From Coprinellus micaceus (lineage: Eukaryota > Basidiomycota > Agaricomycetes > Agaricales > Psathyrellaceae), in contig OX596345.1 in assembly GCA_951394405.1 (NCBI GenBank), positions 2,108,001 to 2,172,000 on the forward strand: 64,000 nt of DNA, given 5' to 3'. How positions within the stretch are numbered: position 1 is the stretch's first letter; each line of letters opens with the position of its first letter. The notes under the pieces were generated by a model, which did no database searches, was not told where the DNA came from, and saw only the letters and a program-made list of their open reading frames with translations. Made by a program: the position numbers and the translations under genes. Shown here piece by piece: positions 53,147 to 63,541 of this stretch.

Positions 53147-53833
53147 TGGAAGATGTCCTAAAGAAGGACCACTGTAAAATGGTGGGGGTCATGGTGACTG
53201 GTCAGCTGGGCATTGGTGTGTACATTGGTCACTTTTATCTCAATTTGAGTGCTCATACAGGCTCCTTTGTCTCTCATAGAAGACCACCTTTCTCCTCTAT
53301 CTCCTTTTGTATCATTTGGAGAACAAACTCCCAACAGCAGTCCAATTCAGCCATCATACCTACACCATCTTTGACAAGAAGGGACCCAAGATTGTGGCTT
53401 CTGATAAAGCCAACCAGAAACTCAAAGCATGTTGGGCTCTTGTTAACAGCAACATGGATGTCACCCAGTCATGTGAACCCCTTCACTCTGGTCCCCAGAT
53501 TGTCATCCAGGTGTTGCTGTAACTCAAAAGATGGAAGAAATGGTTGAAGCAGTGGATGGATACTTGTATTGTGACAGAATTGCCCAGTACACCAGAGATT
53601 GCAGACATTTTTTAAGTTACCTCTGCCCACCCACTGGATTACTTGCTCACATCAGACATTTTCAGAAAGGAGTTTGGTTTCAATCCACAACATGCTCTCC
53701 CCCTTGGCCCTTGAACTCAGACAATCATGGACCTTATAAAGAACTCAATCATGCAGGCTCCTGAAGATGGAGTCACAGGGTTTGCTGAGGCTGCAGCATC
53801 ACAGATATGCTTAGATCTACTACTCTTACCATC
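53147..53833 (+). pseudogene. Crinkler-like P-loop NTPase gene, 5' part, split by Gypsy
   Basis: Exon 1 reads MEDVLKKDHCKMVGVMVTGQ then LGIG. Removing a 62 nt GT-AG intron (53218-53279, GTGTACAT...TCTCATAG) joins it in frame to KTTFLLYLLLYHLENKLPTA, rebuilding a Walker A motif (GQLGIGKT). Downstream are IFDKKGPKIVASDKANQKLK and CWALVNSN, phrases I associate with basidiomycete Crinkler (CRN)-type NTPases. Stops after QIVIQVLL, after TPEIADIF and after HALPLGP mark it as a pseudogene, unless the second is within a further intron. The Gypsy interrupts at 53833 (TSD CCATC). Continues at 63542. Confidence 0.5.
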
Positions 53834-54116
53834 TGTCATGATTCTGCCCGTACGTCCTCGCCTATCTTAGCCTCGTCCGTACATACACCCTCACCTATTC
53901 TAGTCTTACCCATATGACAGGCCCACCTTCATGCCTCATCCACACGCCTCTCCTGTCTGTCTCATCAGCCTCCCCACTCATATATATATACTTGTCTCAT
54001 CTACTCGGACTCCTTACATTCATCCTCTCTGTGTATCATCAATATTCGTATATCTATTCACCTCTTTTCTCATCGCCTGTGCAGCCCTTCTCGGTCATCT
54101 GTGTTTGATCCTCACA
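53834..54116 (+). repeat. Gypsy 5' LTR (283 bp)
   Basis: Begins TGTCATGATTCTGCCC and ends GATCCTCACA. A TATA element (TATATATATA) is at 53979-53988, and a predicted transcript start lies about 35 bp downstream near 54014. It matches the 3' LTR halves at 60763-60796 and 63277-63536 apart from scattered substitutions and an ~8 bp indel (TTGGTATC near 63452 in the 3' LTR). Confidence 0.9.
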
Positions 54117-54129
54117 TTAGGACGAATGT
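54014..54129 (+). promoter_or_regulatory. Candidate self-priming pair: transcript start and PBS
   Basis: AGGACGAATGT at 54119-54129, two bases after the LTR, is complementary at 10 of 11 positions to ACATTCATCCT at 54014-54024, which lies where the TATA box predicts the 5' end of the mRNA. Tf1-type chromoviruses prime reverse transcription this way. No TGG-starting tRNA-type PBS is present after the LTR. Confidence 0.55.
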
Positions 54130-55560
54130 TTCAACCAAGGGATCAGATAGGATCATGTGCCAGTAGCTTCAACAACTTGGACCCACATAGTCCCTCAACA
54201 CGCTCTATTGCGTCACTCAACAACATCAACAACCCTCAGGAATGCTCCCTCCTTCAATGGCATCAAGGACCCATGCCCTACCCTGCCCACTGGAACCAGC
54301 CTCCTACTGGTATGTGCTCAGGCACTCTGGTCTGGAATGGCTATGCTCTTGCCACCTACTTCCACATGAACTCTTGGCAGCATCCTCCACCTAACCCCCA
54401 TCCAGTCGAACCTTGGGTTTACAATTACGGCAACTGGCCTCAACATGACGCTAATACCACCCAAGCTGCTCCTGTCACCCCTCATGCCCAACCCCTTCCT
54501 GATCAGTTCCTACCCCAGGGTTCTGGTATGGCCCCACTTAGAGCTCTGACACCTCCTCCTGTACCGATTGCCAACATGAGTGACCCGTTGGTCCTCAACC
54601 AACTCCTCAACCAGATTAACACTCTCGAGTGTCCCCACCCTCAGCCTATCCTTCTGCCCATCAATTGAGGCAATGATTACGCACGGATGCTCCACCGCTT
54701 ATCCATCCTCAAGGAAGAAAATGTAACCATTCGCCACTCTCTTGTGAACCAACACAATCTCACACCCCCCAAGCCAAAGACCAAGCCTCCCAAGATCAAA
54801 GATGCCGAACTTTTCAATGGTTCAGGAGATTGCCTAGACCTGGGTGACCACCATCATGCCTTCCTACGTAGATGGCTCCCTTTCCTGAGACTCCTGGCCT
54901 GCTTTTGTCAAGTGTCTTTGCACTAGATTCCCCGGTGAGAACAAACTTTCTAAGGGTGTCATTTCCATCGACACCTTGACAATGGACAGTTCCTGCCCTG
55001 CCAAAGAATTCTTCATCACCTTTGAAAGTGAGGCCGCCCATACTGGTATCAATGACACCAGTCTCCTTGTCTTCACCCGTAAAGCCATCCCGAATGGCCT
55101 TCGCAAACACATTATTGTCAAGCATGGCCTTATCAGCCTTGACACCTACGAGAAATTCAGGGACACTGCCGTTGAGATCAACTGCGACTACCGCATGAGC
55201 CTCGCCATCCAAGGTAAACTCAAATCACAAAACGACCCCATATCCTACTCTACTGCCAAACCCTCCATGCGCCCCAACGGTAACTGTGACCATTACCCGA
55301 ACAATCAAGGATCCTCTTCAACTGGCCCCTGGCGACGTAATGCCAACACCACATTGAGCCCCTTGACCCCCAACACCAACTCAAACACCTCCTCGAGTAC
55401 CACTAAGGACACCTCTAAAGGAAGAACACCCCTCCCCAATGAGGCAAAACGCCTTGCTGGTCTCGGATGCTACAACTGCTACCAACAAGGACACAAAGCT
55501 GATAAGTGCCCCCACCCTAAGTGTCAGACTTTCCCACATTATCCAAGAAATTGTCTCTGA
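54126..55560 (+). pseudogene. Gypsy gag
   Basis: The frame opens with an ATG inside the PBS (54126, MFQPRDQIGSCASS), is Pro/Asn/Gln-rich, and has stops at 54666 (TGA) and 54924 plus a frameshift before 54976. The capsid-like region follows (FTRKAIPNGLRKHIIVKHG, TYEKFRDTAVEINCDYR). A zinc knuckle CYNCYQQGHKADKC (CX2CX4HX4C) is near the C-terminus. It would assemble virus-like particles in an active element. Confidence 0.75.
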
Positions 55561-56725
55561 CTTTCCAGACATGGAAACTGACGCACCAACTGCAGACACA
55601 GCCAATTCCTTGTCCCTTGACCCTTACGCAGAAGAGGATTTTTCGAGCGACTCAGAGTAGATGGTGTACCCTCTGAGTCATCATACGTCCACACACCCAG
55701 ATCTTCCTGTGAAGAAGTTCCAGAGGCGTCTTCCTTCATGGTCCTTCACTCCCTACCCATGGACTGCAAGTACATCCTCTGTGATGCCAACGAAGATCTG
55801 CCCCCTACCAAACACCTGACAACTCTGCTCACGCCTACAGAAACCCATATTGGGCGACTAAGTGACCATCACCTCGACGTTATTGACTCCTATTGCAGGG
55901 ACGCCACCCTCACCTCTGACGACGTCAAACTACATATACCTTAGCCTGCTAGTATCCGAGCATAAGGTACTACCTACAACCCGAGCCTCCATGGTAGGCT
56001 CTCACGCATGAGACATCTCAGTCACTATGGAACGACCCCCTTGAAGGCCTATTAATTTAGTGTTCCAATGGGGCCTTAAGGGGGTCGTTCCATAGTGACT
56101 GAGATGCATGAGAGACGCTTCCCCTAAAACCTGCCACCGTCTCCTGCTCCGCCATTGTCACCCCTCTAGGACGACCGAGCTCTCGCTGATGTTACTCACT
56201 GCTGTTCGCAACAGACCTGTTCAAGAAGCTCTTGAGCTCCTCCTAGACTTACAACACCCTTGCCACATCATCACCACAATTGTTAAGTCGACTGATGACC
56301 CTTGCCACATCATCACCACAATTGTTAAGTCGACTGATGACCCCTCCAAGACCATTCCTACACCCCGATGTCAAATACTTTTGCCCTCGACATTCCAAAC
56401 CCTAAATGACCATAACTTCGATGCAGAGGCCTTACTTGACTGTGGTGCCACCGAGTGCTACATCAACAAGGACTACGCTGCTGTTCACAAGCTACTGCTT
56501 GACTACCTCGTGCACCCTGTAAAGGCCTACAACACTGATGGCTCTGAGAACACGTCCAGCGAAATACTCACCACCTGTTCCGTTTACATGCGCATCGGTG
56601 ACCACATTGAGAAGATTCGCTTCAACGTTACGTCTATCCAACACCCCATCATCATTGGCTACTCTTGGCTATGCCACCATAACCCAAATATCAACTGGAC
56701 TACAGGTGTTGTAACCCTCAACTGA
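55561..56725 (+). pseudogene. Gypsy gag-pol linker and aspartic protease
   Basis: After a degenerate linker (short frame 55738-55944, HSLPMDCKYILCDANEDLPP) and the inserted MITE at 56014-56106, the protease reads AEALLDCGATECYINKDYA. The usual catalytic triad D-S/T-G is D-C-G here. IIIGYSWLCHHNPNINWTTG follows, the normal second half of the fold. A 42 bp direct duplication at ~56268-56343 (CHIITTIVKSTDDP twice) lies just upstream. The product is probably inactive. Confidence 0.75.
56014..56106. mobile_element. 93 bp MITE with near-perfect inverted arms and 7 bp TSD
   Basis: Arms start CATCTCAGTCACTATGG and are identical for 29 bp, then differ by one base indel before AAGGCC; the loop is about 20 bp. 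The 7 bp target CATGAGA is repeated at 56007-56013 and 56107-56113. The terminus resembles X2 (CACCTCAGTCAC), which also has a 7 bp duplication. No coding capacity. Confidence 0.9.
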
Positions 56726-56749
56726 TGCCCCCATGATTGCACACTCCCT

Positions 56750-58313
56750 GTGCCTTGGGTTGACAATGAGCTCTCCTCACTATTGAACCCCAAATCACCA
56801 ATGTATATCTCCAAGTTGAAGCTCTCCTTTGACCTCAGCAAGGGGGACACCCTCTTCATAATTCAGTCTATTGACTCGTCATCTGATCATCCCCCTGCGG
56901 ATGACCTCTCCTCTCTTCCTCCAGACATTTGAGACAAGTTTGGTGAGACCTTCAAAGAATCAACATTCCAAACCCTACCTCTGAACAGTGTCTGGGACCA
57001 CCTGATTGAGCTCACTGACTCAGCCAGAGGCTTTGTCTCAAAGGTCTACCCACTCTCCCCCACCAAATAAATTGTGCTAGATAGTTTCCTTAAGGAGCAA
57101 CTAGAGTCTGGCTGTATCCGCCCATCACAGTCACCTATCAGCTCCCCTTTCTTCTTCATTAAGAAAAAGAATGGCTCATTACTACCTGTCCAGGACTACC
57201 AACGTCTCAACTCGTATAAGATCTGCAACCAATACCCGTTGCCCCTCATCTCCGAAATCATGAATAAACTCAAAGGGGCTCACTTCTTCACCAAGTTGGA
57301 CATCTGCTGCGGCTTCAACAATGTACGCATCAAGCCTGGCGACGAATGGAAGGCCGCCTTCGTCACTAACTGTGGACTATTCGAACCCCTTGTCATGTAC
57401 TTTGGCTTAATGAACTCCCCCGCTACCTTCCAGACAATGATGGACAACTTATTCATCAACCAAATTAATGGAGGTTACCTCATCATCTACATGGACAACC
57501 TACTGATATTCTCTGACAACCTCGATGATCTCATCAAGCACAAGCATGAAGTCCTCCAGATCATGAAGGACAACCGACTCTGTGCTAAGCTGGAGAAATG
57601 CGAGTGGAGAAAATCTCGCATCAAATACCTCAGCCTTGTCGTTTCCGAGAACGGTGTAGAAATGGATAAAAAGAAGGCTGACGCCATCATACACTGGCCT
57701 ACCCCCTCCAATAAGAAGGAACTCTGGCAATTCCTCAGTCTTGCCAACTACTACTGCAAATTCATGCCTAATTTCGCACATATTGTGTCCCCCCTCCATG
57801 ACCTCACAGGTAATGTTGACTGGTCCTGGACTCCTTGACATTCAATTGCCTTTGACAATCTTTGTGCTACTCTCACCTCTCCTACTGTCCTGGCATTCCC
57901 AACCAATACTGACCCCTTCCAGCTTGAAACTGACAGCTCTGGCTATGCGACTGGCACTGTCCCTACCAACTACAGAGTGACGTCTGGCACCCCATCGCCT
58001 TCTACTCTAAGACCTTGAACCATGTTGAACGGAACTATGACATCCACAACCGGGAAATTCTTGGCATTATGAGAGGCCTTGCCGAATGGCGACACCTCCT
58101 CCACAGTGCCACTCACACCTTCAAAATCCACATGGACCACAAGAACCTCGAGCATTTCATGACCACAAAGAAGCTCAACTGCCAACAAGCCCGTTGGTCC
58201 ACCGAGCTCTCCCTCTTTGACTTCTCCCTGCACCATAAACCCGGATCCTTGGTCACCATTGCAGACGCCCTATCACAATGCCCTGATTACCACAAAGGTG
58301 AAGGAGACAACAA
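56750..58313 (+). pseudogene. Gypsy reverse transcriptase and RNase H
   Basis: Linker KVYPLSPTK leads to RT: GCIRPSQSPISSPFFFIKKK, VQDYQRLN, KLDICCGFNNVRIK, FGLMNSPATFQTMMD and the catalytic box IIYMDNLLIFS. YMDD has become YMDN, losing an essential metal-binding Asp. RNase H follows after frameshifts: QLETDSSGYA (Asp), then NREILGIMRGLAEWRHLLH and HMDHKNLEHF to LVTIADALSQCPDY. Stops occur at ~56930, 57070, 57838 and 58014. Enzymatically dead. Confidence 0.85.
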
Positions 58314-59823
58314 CATGGTCACCCTGCTTCAACCTCATCACATCCGACGTGTCCACACCTCTATCTCTGATGACTTTGATTCCCTCCTTCCTGAGATCAT
58401 TGAAGCCACCCACACTTCGTGCAATAAAGCCATCATGGACAACACCCTCAACTCGAGAGACTCCTGGTCTTATGACAATGGTATAGTCTACTGTGAAGGT
58501 CGCATCTTCATCCCTGAAGTCCCCGAACTTCGAGAGAAGATCATTCAGCTCCACCACGACTCTGTTACCACTGGCCATGGCAGCTGCTTCCATACTACCG
58601 AACTCATTCTTCGTAGCTACTGGTGGAAGTGCCTACCCATCGATGTTTGTAACTATGTCACCCGATGTGACCTCTGCCAACGCACCAAACCTGACTGCTC
58701 AAAGCCTTGAGAACTACTCCACCCGAATGCTGTTCCTTCATGACCCTTCAAATCTATATCTATCAACCTCATTACTGACCTCCCACCAAGTAAAGGTTTC
58801 GACTCCATGGTCGTTATTGTCGATCAATTTTCCAAATTCGTCTGTCTCGTGCCTTGCAACAAGACATTATCCTCCCCAGAACTCGCTTGCCTCTTCTGCA
58901 ACCACTTCTGGCGAACCTTCGGCCTACCTGAGGTCATCACCTCTGATCGCAGCTCTGTCTTTGTGTTGGAATTCACCACTGCCCTCAACAAGATCCTCCA
59001 AATCAACACAAACATCTCCACTGCCTATCACCCACAGACCAATGGTCAAACTGAACGCGTCAACCAGGAAGTCGAACAATACCTATGACTGTACGTGAAC
59101 CAAGACCAAGACAATTGGCCTGACTGGCTAGCTATTGCCAAGTTCGCCCATAACAACACGACGAGTTCCTCGATGAAATCTTCACCCTTCAAACTTGTCT
59201 TTGGCCGCTCCCCACACCTGGCATTCCAACCAAGTGACTCAACTCCAGCAACACCATTCCTCAATGAGCTACATTGCCAACATGACAAAGCTAACACTGC
59301 CCTCCAATGTGCTGCTCGTGACATGAAGCATTTTTACAACAAGGGTCATGCTGACATCTCGTACCAGCCTGACGACATGGTCCTCCTCGACGGGCAGCAC
59401 ATCAAGACGTTACGTCCCAGCAAGGAACTTGATGTAAAGCGACTGGGGCCCTTCCCCATCATCAAACGCATTGGCATGAGAGCATACAGGCTTTATATCC
59501 CTGAGAAATGGAGGATTCACCCCGTATTCCACATCTCCCGCCTTACCCTTTACCACAATTCACCTGGTAGAATCCTACCTCCCCCCCCTGAAATTGTCCA
59601 TGGCATCGAAGAACATATTGTTGATAGGATCCTACAGGAGAGATTTGATGTCTTACAATGCATAGTCCTTTATCACACCAAGTGGCTCGGCTTCGGTATA
59701 CAGGAATCTGAATGGCTTTCGGAAGAAGAGCTTGTGAATGCGAAGGACACCCTCCACAACTGGCGAATCAACCACCCACAACAGACTACCCAACGGCGAC
59801 AGCAACGTCCCCACCAGATCTAG
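58314..59823 (+). pseudogene. Gypsy integrase with chromodomain
   Basis: N-terminal HHCC zinc finger: HHDSVTTGH...CDLCQRTK. Core: VVIVDQFSK (Asp), ITSDRSS (Asp) and GQTERVNQ (Glu), with exactly 35 residues between the second Asp and Glu. A stop precedes the C-terminal part (59095-59823), which has the GPY/F-type motif KRLGPFPI and a chromodomain (HIVDRILQERFD, YHTKWLGFGIQESEWLSEEE). Stops at ~58710, a frame change before 58807 and one at 59088 break it. Chromodomains direct insertion to modified chromatin in this class. Confidence 0.85.
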
Positions 59824-59941
59824 CGCATGGCTGACAACACTCTCCTGAAACAACCAGCCTCCCGCCCCAGCCTAAATAATGGTCAACCTCTGCCGCACTG
59901 TTCACCAGCCTCTTGCCAGCCTCTTGCCAGTCTCGCCCTCA

Positions 59942-60076
59942 TATAAAGCCCTACCTCGCCTTTCGTCTCCCACAACTCAAATACCAAACAAGCCTCCTCT
60001 TGTTGTCTCAAGTCCCACCAAACAAAACTCCTTCCTCTAGTCGGCTCATGTCATACCAAACATACCCTATCCCTTC
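59942..60076 (+). promoter_or_regulatory. TATA promoter and leader upstream of extra ORF
   Basis: TATAAA at 59942-59947 lies 135 bp before the ORF ATG. The leader is CT- and CAA-rich (CCACCAAACAAAACTCC), typical of fungal 5' UTRs. 59824-59941 holds no ORF and contains a short direct repeat (CAGCCTCTTGC twice). Confidence 0.5.
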
Positions 60077-60583
60077 ATGATTCCTTTACACTCAACCAAA
60101 AACACTTCATTGGCCATGGTCCTCCCCTTCAAACACAACGACCTTGTCATGGTCCGAAACGACTTGCTTGTCCTCTCCAATGGACAATGGGTCCCTGGCT
60201 GTCACTCTGGTCCCCACCTCATATGTCTCAGGGTCACATCTGAACTCTACATCATTTGTGTCCGTGGAGGCCATCACAAGTACTGCATCTACCACATCAA
60301 TGACCTCTATGAATACGAAGAAAATTTCTCCCATCTGCCTAAACCCATTCCCTGAGACCCAACGACCTTCCCCATCTGCAAGATCTCTGATCATGAGCTC
60401 TGTGGTGTCTTCTTTGAGACTCGCTACCTAGTCTGCTTTGTTGGCCTCCCAGACAAAATCTCCGACTGGGTCTTCTGGGAATGTTTCGCCACCTGCCCCC
60501 AAATGCTCGCCGACTACAAAGTCCCTCACGACAACAATGGCGCTCCTCTCACCAACCCTATCAACCTCACCGCCAATGACTAA
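60077..60583 (+). pseudogene. Extra Gypsy ORF between pol and 3' LTR, chromo-like C-terminus
   Basis: A 168-codon frame with a single TGA at 60353-60355. It starts MIPLHSTKNTSLAMVLPFKH, continues DLVMVRNDLLVLSNGQW and YIICVRGGHHKYCIYHINDL, then after the stop PICKISDHELCGVFFETRYL, VCFVGLPDKISDWVFWECFA and TCPQMLADY. The last block resembles a chromodomain core (Y-L-V-x-F-x-G...P-D...W...CPxL). It does not match RT, integrase or an envelope pattern: no signal peptide or membrane segment. It may be an accessory gene carried by the element. 60584-60750 is a pyrimidine-rich stretch with no gene, followed by the polypurine tract. Confidence 0.5.
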
Positions 60584-60762
60584 AACCCCCCACCTCTTCC
60601 CATCTTATCCTTCCCACTTCTCGTTGCTTATACCATATTTCCCATCTCTTAAACACCTCTATAATTTATCACAGTACTCTATATTACCTTACTTCTTTCT
60701 CTTCTTCTTTTTCCCCCCTTTTTTTCGGTCCCTCCCGACGCTCACGACCTGGAGGGAGGTAC

Positions 60763-63536
60763 TGTCAGGATTCTGCCCATATGTCCTTGCCTACCTCACC
60801 TCAGTCACCTGGCTCACCCAATCATTAAGATGGGTGGAAAGGCCTTAGCCACCCCTTCTTAAGATGAGCCCAGCCATGGCTACAGCCAGCCATTATTTTT
60901 TTCCAGCCACTGGCTAGAGAATGTTGAGCCAACCAATCTAAACTTGAGCCAGGCTCAGGCTGGCTCAATATAAGCCAATATGGCTATGGGTGGCTGCATT
61001 TTCTAGGCTCTGGCTTTAGCCACTTCCAGGACCCCAGATACCCCTACTGGGATCCATGAGGCTGAGCCAGTGGCTCAGCCATTAAGTGTAGCCACTGGCT
61101 GAGCCATTTGATTGAGCCAGTGGATGAGCCATCTGGCTAAGCCATGGAGTGTAGCCACCTGGCTAAGGCACAGAGTATAGCCACATTACCAAATTTGGCT
61201 TATCACCATCAATAACATCATGCAAATCAGGCACATTAATGGCATCATGATTGTCAGGTACACTATTTGATGGGTGATTGACTTTTGATCCACCACTATC
61301 AATGATGTCAGGCACATCATTTGATGGACAGATTATGGCCATCAAATGACATCATATTCATTTAGATAAGGGCAAACAATACTTGTTGCTCTCTATCTCT
61401 GTCAGTTCTTGCCCAATAAGGAAGGTTTTGGTATCATTAGAAAGCATTAGCTCAGGGCTTTCTAAATTTAGTGTGTCCATGCGAATCCAATGCTTCCACC
61501 ACTGTCAGGACCTGGTTTAGCTTGATATTTGTGTTTTTTGTTGTATATTGTGTAAATACACACAGATGAGCAGCAGTATGGGATGAATGTTATGCTAGAG
61601 AATGAAGTCATGCATTATATACACTAATCCTGGGGGCCCTTACAGCATATTCTTCCTTTTTCAGTCATAGACTAATACAATTGTGTGTGGCACACAGGTT
61701 GTACAATACTCAAGCTGTGGTGCCCAGACAAGAGCATCTATGTTTTACAGATTATACCAGCCATTAATTGAGCTGTCTTCAGTGGGAAAGTAGAGTTATG
61801 ACACCACAATGTCCAAGCAACACATAATACACCTCTTCCAAACAGAATAGGTAAAACTTGAGTATTTGGATATTTTTGGTGGCTGTGCATACTCCCACGC
61901 AAAATAGCTTTAGGAATTGTTAATGGAACATGAATCTGGGGATATTACAAAAGATTGCAAAGAAAACGGATCACACACTTGAAAGATATGGGAGAAACAG
62001 TCACTTTGCAACAAGACATTACAAAAGCACTATGAACAACTGTTCAAAGTTGGCCAAAACATGGTATACCCTCCATATCTTGGCGGTTCCTGATCTGTTT
62101 TCCTTCCTGTTTTTTTTTTTTTTTGATCTATTTCTTTCTCTTGTTCCATTTCCTATAAATAGTAACTTTCCCACAGCTGTCTTCCAACTGATTTAGCATG
62201 AAAACTGTTATTGTCAATGCAATTGTGCTTCTATCTCCTTGCTGTGCTTCCAGTTTCAAGTCTGGAGTGAAAGCACATGGTGGTACAGTGTATAAGGCAT
62301 ATAATCATTATTTACATCACTTAGATCCTCCAAGAGAGGCCTGGATCATTGGTGAGTTGGATATCATTGTGATGATTGTGGGGCTAATGAACAATTAGGG
62401 CAATTTGGCATTGATTTGAAAGGAATGGAGATGGGTGGGGCTGTCTATTTGATAGTATTTGTTGGCAGCCTTAAGTTCTACAAAGTAATTGGATCAAAAA
62501 TTGTATATTACAAGCAAAAGGTAAGCTCACAAAGTGGGCATATCAGGTTGTTTGAATAGTTAACCTTATTATAGTGTGGGAATTGAATGGATTAGCAAAG
62601 CGCAAGAAGATATGAATAGCCCCAACTCAGAGCATTCTAATGATGCTAAAACCTTCCTTATCAGACAAGAACTGACAGAGATAGAGAGCAACAAGTATTG
62701 TTTGCCCTTATCTAAATGAATATGATGTCATTTGATGGCCATAATCTGTCCATCAAATGATGTGCCTGACATCATTGATAGTGGTGGATCAAAAGTCAAT
62801 CACCCATCAAATAGTGTACTTGACAATCATGATGCCATTGATGGTGATAAGCCAAATTTGGTAATGTGGCTACACTCCATGGCTTAGCCAGTGGCTACAC
62901 TTGATGGCTCAGCCAGGTGGCTTATCCACTGGCTCAATCAAGTGGCTGAGCCATCTGGCTCAATTAGGTGGCTCAGCCATCTGGCTCAATTAGGTGGCTC
63001 AGCCACATATTAATCAAGGGCCCCTGACACCCTGGCTACATATTGTGTAGCCTGGCTAAGGGTGGCTAGACAAATTGAGCTGTGGCTGAGGGTGGCTGGA
63101 AATATGGCTGGCTGAGCCATGCAAAATACCAGCCATGATGTCAATGGCCCAGCCAGTGGCTGGAAAAAAAAAAAGGCTGGCTGTAGCCATGGCTAGGCCC
63201 ATCTTAAGAAGGGGTGGCTAAGGCCTTTCCACCCATCTTAATGATTGGGTGAGCCAGGTGACTGAGGTGCCTACCTTAGCCTCATCCGTACATACGCCCT
63301 CGCCTATTCTAGTCTTGCCCATATGATGGGCCCGCCTTCACGCCTCATCCACGCACCTCACCTGTCTGTCTCATCAGCCTCCCTGCTTATATATATATAC
63401 TCGTCTCATCTACTCGGACTCCTTACATTCATCCTCTCTGTGTATCATCTTGGTATCATCGATATTCATATATCTATTTATCTCTTTTCTCATCGCCTGT
63501 GCAGCCCTCCTTGGTCATCTGTGTTTGATCCTCACA
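60763..63536 (+). repeat. Gypsy 3' LTR, split by X2
   Basis: Left part 60763-60796 (TGTCAGGATTCTGCCC...), right part 63277-63536 ending GATCCTCACA. X2 sits between them with CCTACCT duplicated. The R-region word ACATTCATCCT recurs at 63425-63435. TATA is at ~63390. Confidence 0.85.
60797..63269. mobile_element. X2: 2.47 kb palindromic noncoding element with 7 bp TSD
   Basis: Outer inverted arms of ~120 bp begin CACCTCAGTCACCTGGC at both ends. Next come arrays of TGGCTNAGCCA words (~60915-61160 and ~62880-63130), then inner inverted arms of ~280 bp (61160-61440 and 62640-62880), then a ~1.2 kb core. The 7 bp target CCTACCT is repeated at 60790-60796 and 63270-63276. No ORF above ~90 codons. 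The core aligns by eye with X1. The DNA could fold into a very long hairpin. Confidence 0.8.
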
Positions 63537-63541
63537 CCATC

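Larger units (their letters stand above)
53834..63536 (+). mobile_element. Complete Ty3/Gypsy chromovirus with TSD CCATC, two nested elements
   Basis: 5' LTR 53834-54116, PBS 54119-54129, gag, protease, RT, RNase H, integrase with chromodomain, an extra ORF with its own promoter, polypurine tract (GGAGGGAGG, ~60751), and a 3' LTR 60763-63536 split by X2. The 5 bp target duplication CCATC is at 53829-53833 and 63537-63541. Domain order PR-RT-RH-INT defines Ty3/Gypsy. Many stops show it is dead. Its own age exceeds that of the nested X2 and the 93 bp MITE. Confidence 0.9.

Noticed and set aside
60840..63240. Assembly palindrome artefact (fold-back read) as the origin of X2.
   Set aside because: The arms differ by substitutions and indels, the core is not palindromic, and a 7 bp TSD in a recognisable LTR flanks it.
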